A DNA stretch of 16,265 nt from assembly GCA_036840015.1 (NCBI GenBank), contig DAISVV010000043.1, forward strand, positions 1-16,265, written 5' to 3'. Of this stretch, positions 1-7,303 are shown piece by piece. Both the position numbers and the translations under genes were made by a program. The notes beneath the pieces were generated by a model. It was not told the DNA's origin and searched no databases. It was given only the letters and a program-made list of their open reading frames with translations. The stretch's first letter is position 1. Each line of letters starts with the position of its first letter. This stretch comes from SZUA-430 sp036840015 (lineage in GTDB: Bacteria > Pseudomonadota > Alphaproteobacteria > Micropepsales > Micropepsaceae).

Positions 1-73
1 CGATATCGGACACGTCGAGCGTCAAGTCGCCCTTGCCCTGGCGCCAGCGCACCGGCTCGTTCGTGTCGGTCAT
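1..73 (-). CDS. N-terminus of an unidentified protein, cut by the window edge
   Basis: Only the first 24 codons are present (MTDTNEPVRWRQG... to the edge). The start is well supported: on the minus strand a perfect AGGAGG Shine-Dalgarno stands seven bases before the ATG at 73. The fragment has no signal peptide and is too short to assign to a family. It lies downstream of, and in the same direction as, the peptidoglycan synthase gene, with 143 bases between them, so it may be its own transcription unit or a distal operon member. The function is unknown. Confidence 0.7.
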   Translation of the reverse strand, partial: MTDTNEPVRWRQGKGDLTLDVSDI

Positions 74-169
74 GTCACAGCCTCCTGTCGATTGCTCCCA
101 TCGGTACACAATGACCTGTCTGGCCTCATTCCTGTTATCCGGACGCCAGTTGACCCCTGTCGCTACAAG

Positions 170-194
170 GGATCGTTCGCGAAGTTTGCGATCC
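170..194 (-). terminator. Possible weak hairpin after the peptidoglycan synthase gene
   Basis: GGATCG (170-175) and CGATCC (189-194) form a six-base perfect stem around a loop that itself contains TTCGCGAA. It lies about 23 bases beyond the stop codon of the minus-strand penicillin-binding protein gene. There is no clear T-run, so this may be a Rho-dependent end or a chance repeat. Confidence 0.25.
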
Positions 195-216
195 GGCCCG
201 CCACCGAAACCACAGC

Positions 217-2394
217 TTAAAACGCCGGCTCCGGCACAGCTTCTCCGTCCGCAGGCGTCACCGGTCCGGTTTGAGATGGTGGCGGTTCGACAGGCGCGCC
301 ATCATTGCTGCTCTGGTGGCGCGGCCCGAAGCCTGGCGGCGGCGGTGCGCGCGGCGGCGGTGGGGCAGGCGGTGCCTCCTCCTCGCCGCCAAACAGGCTG
401 TCGAGAATGTCCTCGATCAGGCCCCTGTCGTCGTTGCTCCGGTAGCCGGGCCCGTCCTCGGCACGATCCACCCACGGATCATCCTCGCCCGGACCCTCGG
501 CATAGGCGCCCTCCGGTCCCATGCCGTAGTCGTAGATGCCGGGCAGGGCGTGCACGGCGATGCGCCTGTGGGCATCGACCATGACGGTCTTCCAGATCGA
601 TGCAGGAAGGCTCCCGCCCACCACCCGTCCCATGGGCGTGTTGTCGTCATTGCCGAGCCAGACCCCGCCGACGAAGTCGGCCGTGTAGCCCACGAACCAC
701 GCATCGCGCCAGTCCTGGCTCGTGCCCGTCTTGGCAGCGACCTGGCGAGGCGACAGGTCGGCGCGCTGGCCGGTCCCCGTCTGGACCACCTCATACATCA
801 TCTGGTTCATTTCCTCGAGCGCCGAGCGGTTCATGACCAGGATCGGCGGGCGTTGCCGGTGCTGGTACAGCACCGTGCCGTCGGATGTCTTGACCTCGAC
901 GATCGCGAAGGGTTCGACGCGGTTGCCGTTGTTCGCGAAGGCCGCAAAGGCCCGCGTCATCTCGAACAGCGTCACCTCCGACGTGCCCAGCGGCAGCGAG
1001 CGGTTGGGCTCGAGCGGCGAGGAGATCCCCAGTCGCTGTGCCACCGCTATGATCTTGCGCCGCCCGACCTCATCGGCGATCCGGATCGCCACCGTATTGA
1101 TCGACTTCGACAGCGCCTCGCGCAGCGTGATGGGGCCAAGATACTGCCCGTCATAGTTCTCCGGACGCCATCCATTCACCTCGTAAGGTGCGTCCTCGCG
1201 TACATCGTCAGGCGTCAGCCCGGCCTCGAGCGCGGCGAGGAACACGAAGGGCTTGAACGACGACCCCGGCTGGCGCTTCGACTGGTAGGCGCGATTGAAG
1301 GGCGAGGCTGTGTAGTCCTTGCCACCGACCAGGCTGCGCACGGCGCCCGATGGCTCCATGGCAACCAGCGCGCCCTGCGAGACGTTGCGCTTTGCGCCGT
1401 CCCCGTCGAGCACCTTCTGCAGGGCCTTCTGCGCCGTGCCCTGCAGGCGGATGTCGATCGTGGTGCGCACGATCAGGTCCTTGTTCGGCGTGATGTTCAG
1501 GGCCTTGAGCTGTTCCATCACATAGTCGGCGAAGTAGTTGGCGCTCTCAAGTTCGGGCTTGATGACGGGCTTGGCCGGGTTCGCCCGGGCCTTGCGCGCC
1601 TCGCCTTCGCTGATGTGTCCTTCCTCGACCATCAGGTCGAGCACCAGCGCCGCGCGCTCCTGCGCCAGCTTGAGGTTGGCATCCGGCGAATAGCGCGACG
1701 GCGCGCGCGTCAGCGCCGCCAGCATGGCCGCCTCGGGCAGCGTGACATCCTTGATCGACTTGTCGAAATACTCCCGTGCCGCCGCATCCACGCCATAGGC
1801 ACCAGACCCGAGATAGATGCGGTTCAGGTAGAGCGTCAGGATCTCGTCCTTGGAGTAATGCCGTTCCAGCCAGAACGAGAGGAACATCTCCTCGAGCTTG
1901 CGCCGCCACGTGCGCTCCGGCGTCAGGAAGGTGTTCTTGGCCAGCTGCTGCGTGATGGTCGAGCCGCCCTGCACGACGCCGCCCGCCGTCCAGTTCGTGA
2001 CCAGCGCGCGCATGAGCCCGCGATAGTCGATGCCGCTGTGGGAATAGAAGCGCCGGTCCTCGGTCGAGATGAACGCAAGCGGCAGGTATTTCGGCATCTC
2101 CTCGACGCGCACGCGATAGCCGAAGGCGGCCCCGCGCGTGGCGAAGATCTGCCCGGCCTCGTCGGTGAGGGTAATGGACGGCGTGCGGTTCAACTCGCCC
2201 AGCCGGTCCGCCGTGATGGAAAGCGAGGGTGCATAGGCATAATAGAGCGCCACGAAGCAGGCTGACAGGAAAAGCACCAAGCCGCCAAAGCCGGTCGCAA
2301 GCCAGAACCACCAGGGTCGCTGCGCGCGCTGCGGCACCTGCTCCCACGGATCGGGATCAGGCTGCGGCTGGGAGGGCGAAGGCGTATCGTTCAT
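217..2394 (-). CDS. PBP1A-family bifunctional peptidoglycan glycosyltransferase/transpeptidase
   Basis: A 725-residue class A penicillin-binding protein. It polymerises lipid II into glycan strands and cross-links the stem peptides on the periplasmic face of the inner membrane. Residues 1-27 are a Pro/Gln-rich cytoplasmic tail, and about 28-52 form one membrane anchor. The GT51 domain (about 75-270) carries the catalytic Glu in EDRRFY (E112) and GGSTITQQLAKN (143-154). The transpeptidase domain (about 335-610) has all three signature motifs: SSFK (378-381, nucleophile S378), SIN (431-433) and KTG (555-557). There is no OB domain between them, unlike Escherichia coli MrcA, which accounts for the shorter length. 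Residues about 672-725 form an acidic then proline-rich tail, presumably disordered in the periplasm. The ATG at 2394 has only a weak GGA upstream. The gene is divergent from the beta-galactosidase gene. Family assignment is secure; the exact paralogue (PBP1a or a 1A-like second enzyme) is not. Confidence 0.96.
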   Translation of the reverse strand: MNDTPSPSQPQPDPDPWEQVPQRAQRPWWFWLATGFGGLVLFLSACFVALYYAYAPSLSITADRLGELNRTPSITLTDEAGQIFATRGAAFGYRVRVEEMPKYLPLAFISTEDRRFYSHSGIDYRGLMRALVTNWTAGGVVQGGSTITQQLAKNTFLTPERTWRRKLEEMFLSFWLERHYSKDEILTLYLNRIYLGSGAYGVDAAAREYFDKSIKDVTLPEAAMLAALTRAPSRYSPDANLKLAQERAALVLDLMVEEGHISEGEARKARANPAKPVIKPELESANYFADYVMEQLKALNITPNKDLIVRTTIDIRLQGTAQKALQKVLDGDGAKRNVSQGALVAMEPSGAVRSLVGGKDYTASPFNRAYQSKRQPGSSFKPFVFLAALEAGLTPDDVREDAPYEVNGWRPENYDGQYLGPITLREALSKSINTVAIRIADEVGRRKIIAVAQRLGISSPLEPNRSLPLGTSEVTLFEMTRAFAAFANNGNRVEPFAIVEVKTSDGTVLYQHRQRPPILVMNRSALEEMNQMMYEVVQTGTGQRADLSPRQVAAKTGTSQDWRDAWFVGYTADFVGGVWLGNDDNTPMGRVVGGSLPASIWKTVMVDAHRRIAVHALPGIYDYGMGPEGAYAEGPGEDDPWVDRAEDGPGYRSNDDRGLIEDILDSLFGGEEEAPPAPPPPRAPPPPGFGPRHQSSNDGAPVEPPPSQTGPVTPADGEAVPEPAF

Positions 2395-2536
2395 CGGGCA
2401 TCCGTCGGGCGGCGGGAGCGCGGACTGCGCTGCCTGTGTCGTATATTTTCACCGAACCATTTTTTAGGCTAGCAGCCATTGTCACTCATCCATCGGATGG
2501 GCGAGATTGCGGCGTTTTGACAGTGAAGGATAGTTC
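2395..2536. promoter_or_regulatory. Divergent intergenic region, PBP gene / GH42 gene
   Basis: This 142-base spacer must carry promoters for both directions. It contains an AT-rich patch (about 2440-2470) that stands out from the GC-rich surroundings. It also contains an 11-base perfect palindrome CCATCGGATGG (2490-2500), 36 bases before the GH42 start, which could be an operator. TTGTCA at 2479-2484 is a possible plus-strand -35 box, but no good -10 follows it. The Shine-Dalgarno of the GH42 gene, AAGGA, is at 2526-2530, six bases before the ATG. No sigma-70 promoter can be called with certainty. Confidence 0.35.
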
Positions 2537-4501
2537 ATGCTGGGCGTTTGCTATTACCCGGAACAATGGTCGCCGGATCTCTGGCAGGATGATGCCCGCC
2601 GCATGGCCGATTTGGGGCTCAGCCATGTCAGGATTGGTGAATTCGCCTGGAGCGCGATCGAGCCCGAGCCCGGCCGTTTCGCTTGGGATTGGCTGGACCG
2701 CGCCATCGACACGCTGGGCAGGGCGGGCCTGCGGGTCGTGCTGGGCACGCCCACGGCGACCCCGCCGAAATGGCTGGTGGACCAGAACCCCGAGATCCTC
2801 CCGCACGATCGCCATGGACGCCCGAGGCGATTCGGCTCGCGGCGCCACTACTGCTTCTCGAGCCCCGTCTACCGGGCCCAGCCGCGCCGCATCGTCGAGG
2901 CGGTCGCCCGCCGCTATGGCGGCCACGAGGCGCTTGTAGGCTGGCAGACCGACAACGAGTACGGGTGCCACGACACTGTCCGCTCTTATTCGCCGGCGGC
3001 CGCCGCCGCGTTCCGCGAATGGTTGCAGAAGCGCTATGGCACCCCAGCGGCACTGAACGAGGCCTGGGGCAACCGCTTCTGGAGCATGGAAGTGCGCAGC
3101 TTCGCCGAGGTCGACCTGCCCATGGCCGCGGTCACCGAGCTCAACCCGTCCCACGTGCTCGACTTCTACCGTTTCAGCTCGGACCAGGTGGCCACCTATA
3201 ACGACATGCAGGCCGCGATCATTCGCGCCCATTCACCGGGCCGCTTCATCACCCACAACTACATGGGCGCCTTTCCCGACTTCGACCACTACAAGGTCTC
3301 CGGCGCGATCGACTTTGCCAGCTGGGACTCCTATCCCCTCGGCTTCACTGACAGCATCGCCGCCCTCGGCTTCTCGGATGAAGAGCGCGTGCGCTACGCC
3401 TGCACCGGCCACCCCGACATCTCTGCCTTCCACCACGACCTCTATCGCGGCATGACGGACAGGCGCTTCTGGGTAATGGAGCAGCAGCCCGGACCCGTGA
3501 ACTGGGCGATCTGGAACCCGAGCCCCCGCGACGGCATGGTGCGCCTCTGGGCATGGGAAGCGCTCGCCCACGGTGCCGAGGTCGTCAGCTTCTTCCGCTG
3601 GCGCCAGGCCCCCTTTGCGCAGGAGCAGATGCACGCCGGCCTCAACCGCCCCGACAACGTGCTCGACACCGGCGGCCGAGAAGCCGAGGCAACGGCACGC
3701 GAGCTGTCGGGTGACTGGTGGCGCGCCATCAAGGACCGGCCCATGCAGCCCGCGCAGGTCGCGCTCGTCTTCGATTACGACACCGCCTGGCACCACGAGA
3801 TCCAGCCGCAGGGCAGGTCGTTCAGCTACCTCGCGCTGGTCTTCACCTGGTACACGGCACTGCGCCGGCATGGCGTCGACGTCGACAGCGTTCCCCCCGG
3901 CCGCGACCTTCGATCCTACAAGGCCGTCTTCGTGCCAAGCCTGCAGCATGTCACGCCGGAAGCCCACAAGGCCTTCGCGGCCTGCAGCGGCCAGGTCGTC
4001 TTTGGCATCCGCACGGGCGCAAAGACAGCCTCGTTCCAGATCCCGCGCAACCTCCCGCCCGGCCCGCTGCAGGATCTCCTGCCTGTGAAGGTCACGCGTG
4101 TCGAAAGCCTGAGACCGGGCCTCCTGCGCGAGCTGCGCTGGCGCAACCGCGCCTATGCCTGCGGTACCTGGGTCGAGCGGCTCGAGGTCGACGCCTCAGC
4201 CGGCGTGCAGGGCAGCTTCGACTCCGGCGATCCGGCGATTGTGGAAAAGTCGGGGCGCACCTATGTCGCCGCATGGCCGACGCGCGAGCTGGCACTCGAT
4301 GTCGTTTCGCACACGCTCGCCGCGGCGGGAATCGACGCCATGCGGCTCGATGAGGACATCCGCCTGCGTCGGCGCGACGGCATCACCTTCGCCTTCAACT
4401 TCTCGGGCGATTCGCGTCCCGCACCCGCTCCAGCCGGCGCAACCTACGTGCTGGGCGCGCAGTCCATCGCGCCATTCAACTTGTCGGCATGGAAATCGTG
4501 A
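2537..4501 (+). CDS. GH42 family beta-galactosidase
   Basis: A 654-residue glycoside hydrolase of family 42, which cleaves terminal beta-D-galactosides with retention of configuration. The N-terminal TIM barrel (about 1-375) starts with the family signature GVCYYPEQW and RIGEFAWS. The acid/base Glu is E141 in TDNEYG and the nucleophile is E315 in MEQQPGPVNW. The trimerisation domain (about 385-590) and a small C-terminal beta domain follow, so the length is normal for the family. There is no signal peptide, so the enzyme should act in the cytoplasm. Cys106 is present, but the residues at 150, 152 and 155 are Ser, Ser and Ala where zinc-binding GH42 enzymes (Thermus A4, as I recall) have Cys; the zinc site is therefore absent. 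The ATG is supported by AAGGA six bases upstream. No sugar transporter, regulator or other glycosidase is adjacent, so the natural substrate cannot be inferred from context. Confidence 0.96.
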   Translation: MLGVCYYPEQWSPDLWQDDARRMADLGLSHVRIGEFAWSAIEPEPGRFAWDWLDRAIDTLGRAGLRVVLGTPTATPPKWLVDQNPEILPHDRHGRPRRFGSRRHYCFSSPVYRAQPRRIVEAVARRYGGHEALVGWQTDNEYGCHDTVRSYSPAAAAAFREWLQKRYGTPAALNEAWGNRFWSMEVRSFAEVDLPMAAVTELNPSHVLDFYRFSSDQVATYNDMQAAIIRAHSPGRFITHNYMGAFPDFDHYKVSGAIDFASWDSYPLGFTDSIAALGFSDEERVRYACTGHPDISAFHHDLYRGMTDRRFWVMEQQPGPVNWAIWNPSPRDGMVRLWAWEALAHGAEVVSFFRWRQAPFAQEQMHAGLNRPDNVLDTGGREAEATARELSGDWWRAIKDRPMQPAQVALVFDYDTAWHHEIQPQGRSFSYLALVFTWYTALRRHGVDVDSVPPGRDLRSYKAVFVPSLQHVTPEAHKAFAACSGQVVFGIRTGAKTASFQIPRNLPPGPLQDLLPVKVTRVESLRPGLLRELRWRNRAYACGTWVERLEVDASAGVQGSFDSGDPAIVEKSGRTYVAAWPTRELALDVVSHTLAAAGIDAMRLDEDIRLRRRDGITFAFNFSGDSRPAPAPAGATYVLGAQSIAPFNLSAWKS

Positions 4502-4560
4502 CGCCGCTTGCACGCGCTTGGGGATAGATAGGCGGTTCAGCGTCCGCACACAGTTTGATG

Positions 4561-4601
4561 TTGACAGTCGTGTTGACGCAACATGTAGCCCCTCGCATAA
4601 A
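4561..4601 (+). promoter_or_regulatory. Candidate sigma-70 promoter for the small membrane-protein genes
   Basis: TTGACG (4573-4578) and CATAAA (4596-4601) are separated by exactly 17 bases. The first is close to the -35 consensus and the second matches four of six positions of the -10 consensus. A second, perfect TTGACA sits at 4561-4566, 12 bases upstream, with a poor -10 (TGTAGC) at 17-base spacing. Transcription would start near 4608, about 50 bases before the first small gene. The rest of the 155-base spacer (4502-4656) shows nothing further. Confidence 0.45.
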
Positions 4602-4656
4602 GGACGGGTCGGCAACAAGCCGGAAAACATCCGTCCCAAGAAGCGGAGAGTGGCAA

Positions 4657-4866
4657 GTGGAAGTGATCATCCCCGTGGCGATCCTGTTCGGGATCGGGTT
4701 TGGTGCAGGGTTTGGCGTGCGCATGCTCATGGCGCGCAAGGCCGAACAGCAGGCAGCCATCGCGCCTGCTGCGGGACAACCCGTGGCCATCATGCCCCCG
4801 TCATTCAAGCCGCGCTCGTCGCTGCGCGCCTTCGACCTGCGCGAGGATCCGCTATGGGGCCGCTGA
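4657..4866 (+). CDS. Small single-pass membrane protein, 69 residues, unknown function
   Basis: The start chosen is GTG at 4657, giving MEVIIPVAILFGIGFG..., with a purine-rich AGCGGAGAG just upstream. An upstream ATG in the same frame (4555) would add 34 residues that do not look like protein and would overlap the candidate promoter. Residues about 3-25 form one transmembrane helix with a dense glycine pattern (G12, G14, G16, G18, G20), typical of helix packing. RMLMARK follows as a positive inside-facing anchor. The remaining 40 residues are Ala/Pro-rich and polar, ending in LREDPLWGR. No family is recognised. Its last codons overlap the start of the next small gene, so the two are almost certainly co-translated. 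It could be a subunit or regulator of a membrane complex, but no function is proposed. Confidence 0.7.
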   Translation: MEVIIPVAILFGIGFGAGFGVRMLMARKAEQQAAIAPAAGQPVAIMPPSFKPRSSLRAFDLREDPLWGR

Positions 4867-4973
4867 TCATCGTCAGCCTGATCATTGGGTCGGGCTTCCT
4901 CGCAGGCTACCTGGTCAGGGACCGTGAAGAGCGCCGGCGCATGCGTCCGCTACGTCAGCCTCGCCAGGGCTAG
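4854..4973 (+). CDS. Very small membrane protein, 39 residues, overlapping the preceding gene
   Basis: The ATG at 4854 lies inside the last codons of the previous gene in another frame (13-base overlap). It is preceded by GAGGA with ATCCGCT as spacer, a good ribosome binding site embedded in the upstream coding sequence. The product is one hydrophobic helix (about residues 3-20, containing G11, G13 and G17) followed by a strongly basic tail (RDREERRRMRPLRQ). This predicts a single-pass inner-membrane protein with its C-terminus in the cytoplasm. It lies below the length cut-off of many gene callers, so it may be unannotated. The overlap and ribosome binding site are the main evidence that it is real. 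No family is recognised. Confidence 0.6.
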   Translation: MGPLIIVSLIIGSGFLAGYLVRDREERRRMRPLRQPRQG

Positions 4974-4991
4974 TCGGGAACAAGGCAAGGG

Positions 4992-5020
4992 TTGAGCCGT
5001 TCGTCGCAAACGCGCAATAT
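4992..5020 (+). promoter_or_regulatory. Possible promoter for a leaderless acyl-CoA dehydrogenase transcript
   Basis: TTGAGC (4992-4997), a 17-base spacer and CAATAT (5015-5020) lie directly before the ATG at 5027. No Shine-Dalgarno is visible there. Initiation seven bases after the -10 would fall on the ATG itself. The -10 matches only three of six consensus positions, so the call is tentative. The dehydrogenase genes could equally be read through from the small membrane-protein genes 53 bases upstream. Confidence 0.3.
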
Positions 5021-5026
5021 CGGCGC

Positions 5027-6187
5027 ATGAACCTCGCACAACCCCTTCCATTCACCTTCAATCTCGCAACTCTCCCGGCAGAGACCAACCGGCTGCGCAC
5101 CGAGGTGCGCGACTTCCTTGCCCGCGAGATCGAGGCAATCCCCTTCGAGAAACGCGCCCAGTCCTGGAGCGGCTTTGATCCGGCCTTCAGCCGCAAGCTC
5201 GGCGAGCGTGGCTGGCTGGGACTGACCTGGCCGAAGCAGTATGGCGGCCACGAGCGCACTGCACTCGAGCGCTATGTCGTCGTGGAAGAACTTCTCGCAG
5301 CCGGCGCACCGGTTGCCGCGCACTGGATCGCCGATCGCCAGTCCGGTCCGCTGCTGCTGAAATTCGGCACCGAGGCCCAGCGCCAGCGCGTGCTGCCCGG
5401 CATCGCGCGCGGCGAGACCTATTTCGCCATCGGCATGAGCGAACCCGACTCAGGCTCCGATCTTGCCAGCGTGCGCACGCGCGCGGTGCGCACCAACGAG
5501 GGCTGGCGTGTCACGGGCACGAAGCTCTGGAGTTCCTGGGCCCACAAGTCACACTACATGATCGCCGTCTTCCGCACGGGCGAGGGCGCGCAGCGCCAGG
5601 CGGGCCTCTCGCAGTTCCTCGTCGACCTCTCCCTTCCGGGCATCCGCATCCGACCGATCGCCGACCTGACGGGCCATGAGCACTTCAACGAGGTCGTGTT
5701 CGACGACGCGCTCCTGCCCGAGGACGCCCTCATCGGCACCGAGGGCGATGGCTGGTCGCAGGTCACCGCCGAGCTTGCCTATGAACGTTCCGGTCCCGAG
5801 CGCTTCCTCTCGAGCATGGCGCTTGTACGCCAGATCGTCGAGGCCGCGGGCCCCGAGCCCCGCGAGCGCACGGCGATCGCCATTGGCCGCATGGCCGCGC
5901 GCCTGCATGCGTTGCGCAGCCTTTCGGTGTCGGTGGCAACCCAGCTTCAGCGCGGTGAAAATCCGGCGCTCGAAGCCTCGCTCGTCAAGGACGTCGGCGC
6001 CATCTTCGAGCAGGAAATACCCGACATCGCGCACGATCTCTTCGGGCAGGAACCATCGGCCAGCGCGACCGAGGCGCTCTTGCGCGTGCAGCACTACCTC
6101 ACGCAGACCGCGCCGTCCTTCTCGCTGCGCGGCGGTACGCGCGAAATCCTGCGCGGCATCATCGCCCGCGGCCTGGGACTGAGGTGA
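5027..6187 (+). CDS. Acyl-CoA dehydrogenase family protein, subunit 1 of a probable heteromeric pair
   Basis: A 386-residue flavoprotein of the acyl-CoA dehydrogenase (ACAD) family, which introduces an alpha-beta double bond into an acyl-CoA using FAD. The N-terminal helical domain (about 15-130), with EVRDFLA and GLTWPKQYGG, is typical. The beta-domain FAD/substrate motif IGMSEPDSGSD (135-145) and the VTGTKLWSS strand (162-170) are intact. The C-terminal domain is unusual. It lacks the RxQFGxPI motif, and the near-C-terminal YEG(T) segment that supplies the base in medium-chain enzymes is replaced by FSLRGGTREI with no Glu in that place. Glu253 or Glu258 in YERSGPERF is a plausible alternative base, by analogy with enzymes whose base sits on helix G. 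The next gene, with which its stop overlaps a possible GTG, supplies the missing C-terminal motifs. This suggests an alpha2beta2 enzyme like the FadE pairs of steroid side-chain degradation. The substrate is unknown. Confidence 0.9.
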   Translation: MNLAQPLPFTFNLATLPAETNRLRTEVRDFLAREIEAIPFEKRAQSWSGFDPAFSRKLGERGWLGLTWPKQYGGHERTALERYVVVEELLAAGAPVAAHWIADRQSGPLLLKFGTEAQRQRVLPGIARGETYFAIGMSEPDSGSDLASVRTRAVRTNEGWRVTGTKLWSSWAHKSHYMIAVFRTGEGAQRQAGLSQFLVDLSLPGIRIRPIADLTGHEHFNEVVFDDALLPEDALIGTEGDGWSQVTAELAYERSGPERFLSSMALVRQIVEAAGPEPRERTAIAIGRMAARLHALRSLSVSVATQLQRGENPALEASLVKDVGAIFEQEIPDIAHDLFGQEPSASATEALLRVQHYLTQTAPSFSLRGGTREILRGIIARGLGLR

Positions 6188-6192
6188 TCGCC

Positions 6193-7218
6193 ATGAACGA
6201 GACCGCAAGCCTGATCCATGACGCAGCCCACCGCCTCTTTGCCCAGCACGTGACACCCGAAGTGTTGCGCAGCGCCGAGGCAGGCACGTGGAGCGAAGCC
6301 CTCTGGGATGCCATCGACGAGGCGGGATTCCTCGACACGCTCGCCGACCCTGATACGGCACCCGACGAGCGCGCCGCCAACGCCTTCGTCCTGCTGAAGG
6401 CGGCGGCGCGCCACCTCGTGCCCGTTCCGCTGGGCGAGACGATGGTCGTGCGCGCGCTGCTTGCCGCCCGCAAGGTCAGGCCGCCATCGGGCCCGCGCAG
6501 CTTCGCGGTCCTCGAAGGCCATACCCACCAGCACGGCGATCACGCGCACCTCAAGGGCAGGGCGCCCCGCGTGCCTCATGCCCGCCATGCAACGGCGCTG
6601 CTGCTCGGCACACCGGACGGGCGCGAGTGCGTGCTCATCGCCACCCGCCGCGGAAAGCTGGTCCCGGATGCGAACATCGCCGGTGAACCGCGCGACGACA
6701 TGGCCTTCGCCGATACGGCCGGCACCACCGTGCCCGGCATCAGCGGCCGCGACCTGAAACTGGCGGGCGCCACGCTGCGCGCCGTCGCCATCGCTGGCGC
6801 GCTCGAGCGCATCCTCATGCAGACCGTCGACTATGCGCGCACGCGCGTCCAGTTTGGCAAGCCCATTGCGTCTTTCCAGGCCATCCAGCAGCAACTCGCG
6901 GTCCTCGCCGGGCACGCCGCCGCTGCATCGGTCGCAGCCGAAGGCGCCATGGCATCGCTGTTTGATCCCGACCGCCGCGACCTTGCCGTCGCGGTCGCAA
7001 AGATCAGGGCGGGCGAGGCCGTCGCGGCGGGGACATCGATCGCCCACCAGGTCCACGGCGCCATCGGCATCACGCGCGAGCACTCGCTGCACCATGCCAC
7101 GCGTCGCCTGTGGTCCTGGCGCGCCGAGTTCGGCGCCGAGGCCGACTGGGCCGAGGAACTCGGCCGCTCCCTCGCGCGCGAAGGCGGTGCCGGGTTCTGG
7201 CCCGCGCTCACCGCCTGA
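6193..7218 (+). CDS. Acyl-CoA dehydrogenase family protein, subunit 2 of a probable heteromeric pair
   Basis: A 341-residue ACAD-fold protein. The ATG at 6193 is preferred over a GTG at 6184 because GAGG (6181-6184) stands eight bases before it. The N-terminal helices are recognisable but divergent. The middle beta domain is short, has an unusual His-rich stretch (HTHQHGDHAH, 110-119) and lacks the MSEPxxGSD flavin motif. The C-terminal helical domain is well conserved: RTRVQFGKPIASFQ (216-229) and QVHGAIGITREH (286-297), the segments that contact FAD from the partner subunit in this family. It probably carries out no catalysis alone and pairs with subunit 1, five bases upstream. Transcription ends at the hairpin at 7244-7273. 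The pair resembles ChsE1/ChsE2-type heterotetramers in arrangement; fatty acid, aromatic or steroid side-chain substrates are all possible. Confidence 0.9.
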   Translation: MNETASLIHDAAHRLFAQHVTPEVLRSAEAGTWSEALWDAIDEAGFLDTLADPDTAPDERAANAFVLLKAAARHLVPVPLGETMVVRALLAARKVRPPSGPRSFAVLEGHTHQHGDHAHLKGRAPRVPHARHATALLLGTPDGRECVLIATRRGKLVPDANIAGEPRDDMAFADTAGTTVPGISGRDLKLAGATLRAVAIAGALERILMQTVDYARTRVQFGKPIASFQAIQQQLAVLAGHAAAASVAAEGAMASLFDPDRRDLAVAVAKIRAGEAVAAGTSIAHQVHGAIGITREHSLHHATRRLWSWRAEFGAEADWAEELGRSLAREGGAGFWPALTA

Positions 7219-7243
7219 CTTCAGCCTCAACGAGCCAAGAAAA

Positions 7244-7273
7244 AAGGGCAGGGGCCTCATGGCCTCTGCCCTT
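7244..7273. terminator. Bidirectional intrinsic terminator between convergent genes
   Basis: Arms at 7244-7256 (AAGGGCAGGGGCC) and 7261-7273 (GGCCTCTGCCCTT) form a 13-pair stem with one G-T wobble and a four-base TCAT loop. On the minus strand the stem is followed by TTTTTT then CTTGG, a canonical terminator for the TonB receptor gene. On the plus strand only a short T-rich tract follows, so it is a weaker end for the dehydrogenase operon. It sits midway between stop codons at 7218 and 7304. Confidence 0.88.
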
Positions 7274-7303
7274 CATTCGTTCTGGACCGTCCGCGCGGGA
7301 GGC

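Noticed and set aside
271..2265. 664-residue open frame on the plus strand opposite the penicillin-binding protein gene
   Set aside because: It is antisense to a gene with all catalytic motifs, has an Arg/His/Ala-rich composition typical of a GC-rich shadow frame, and shows no start signal or domain.
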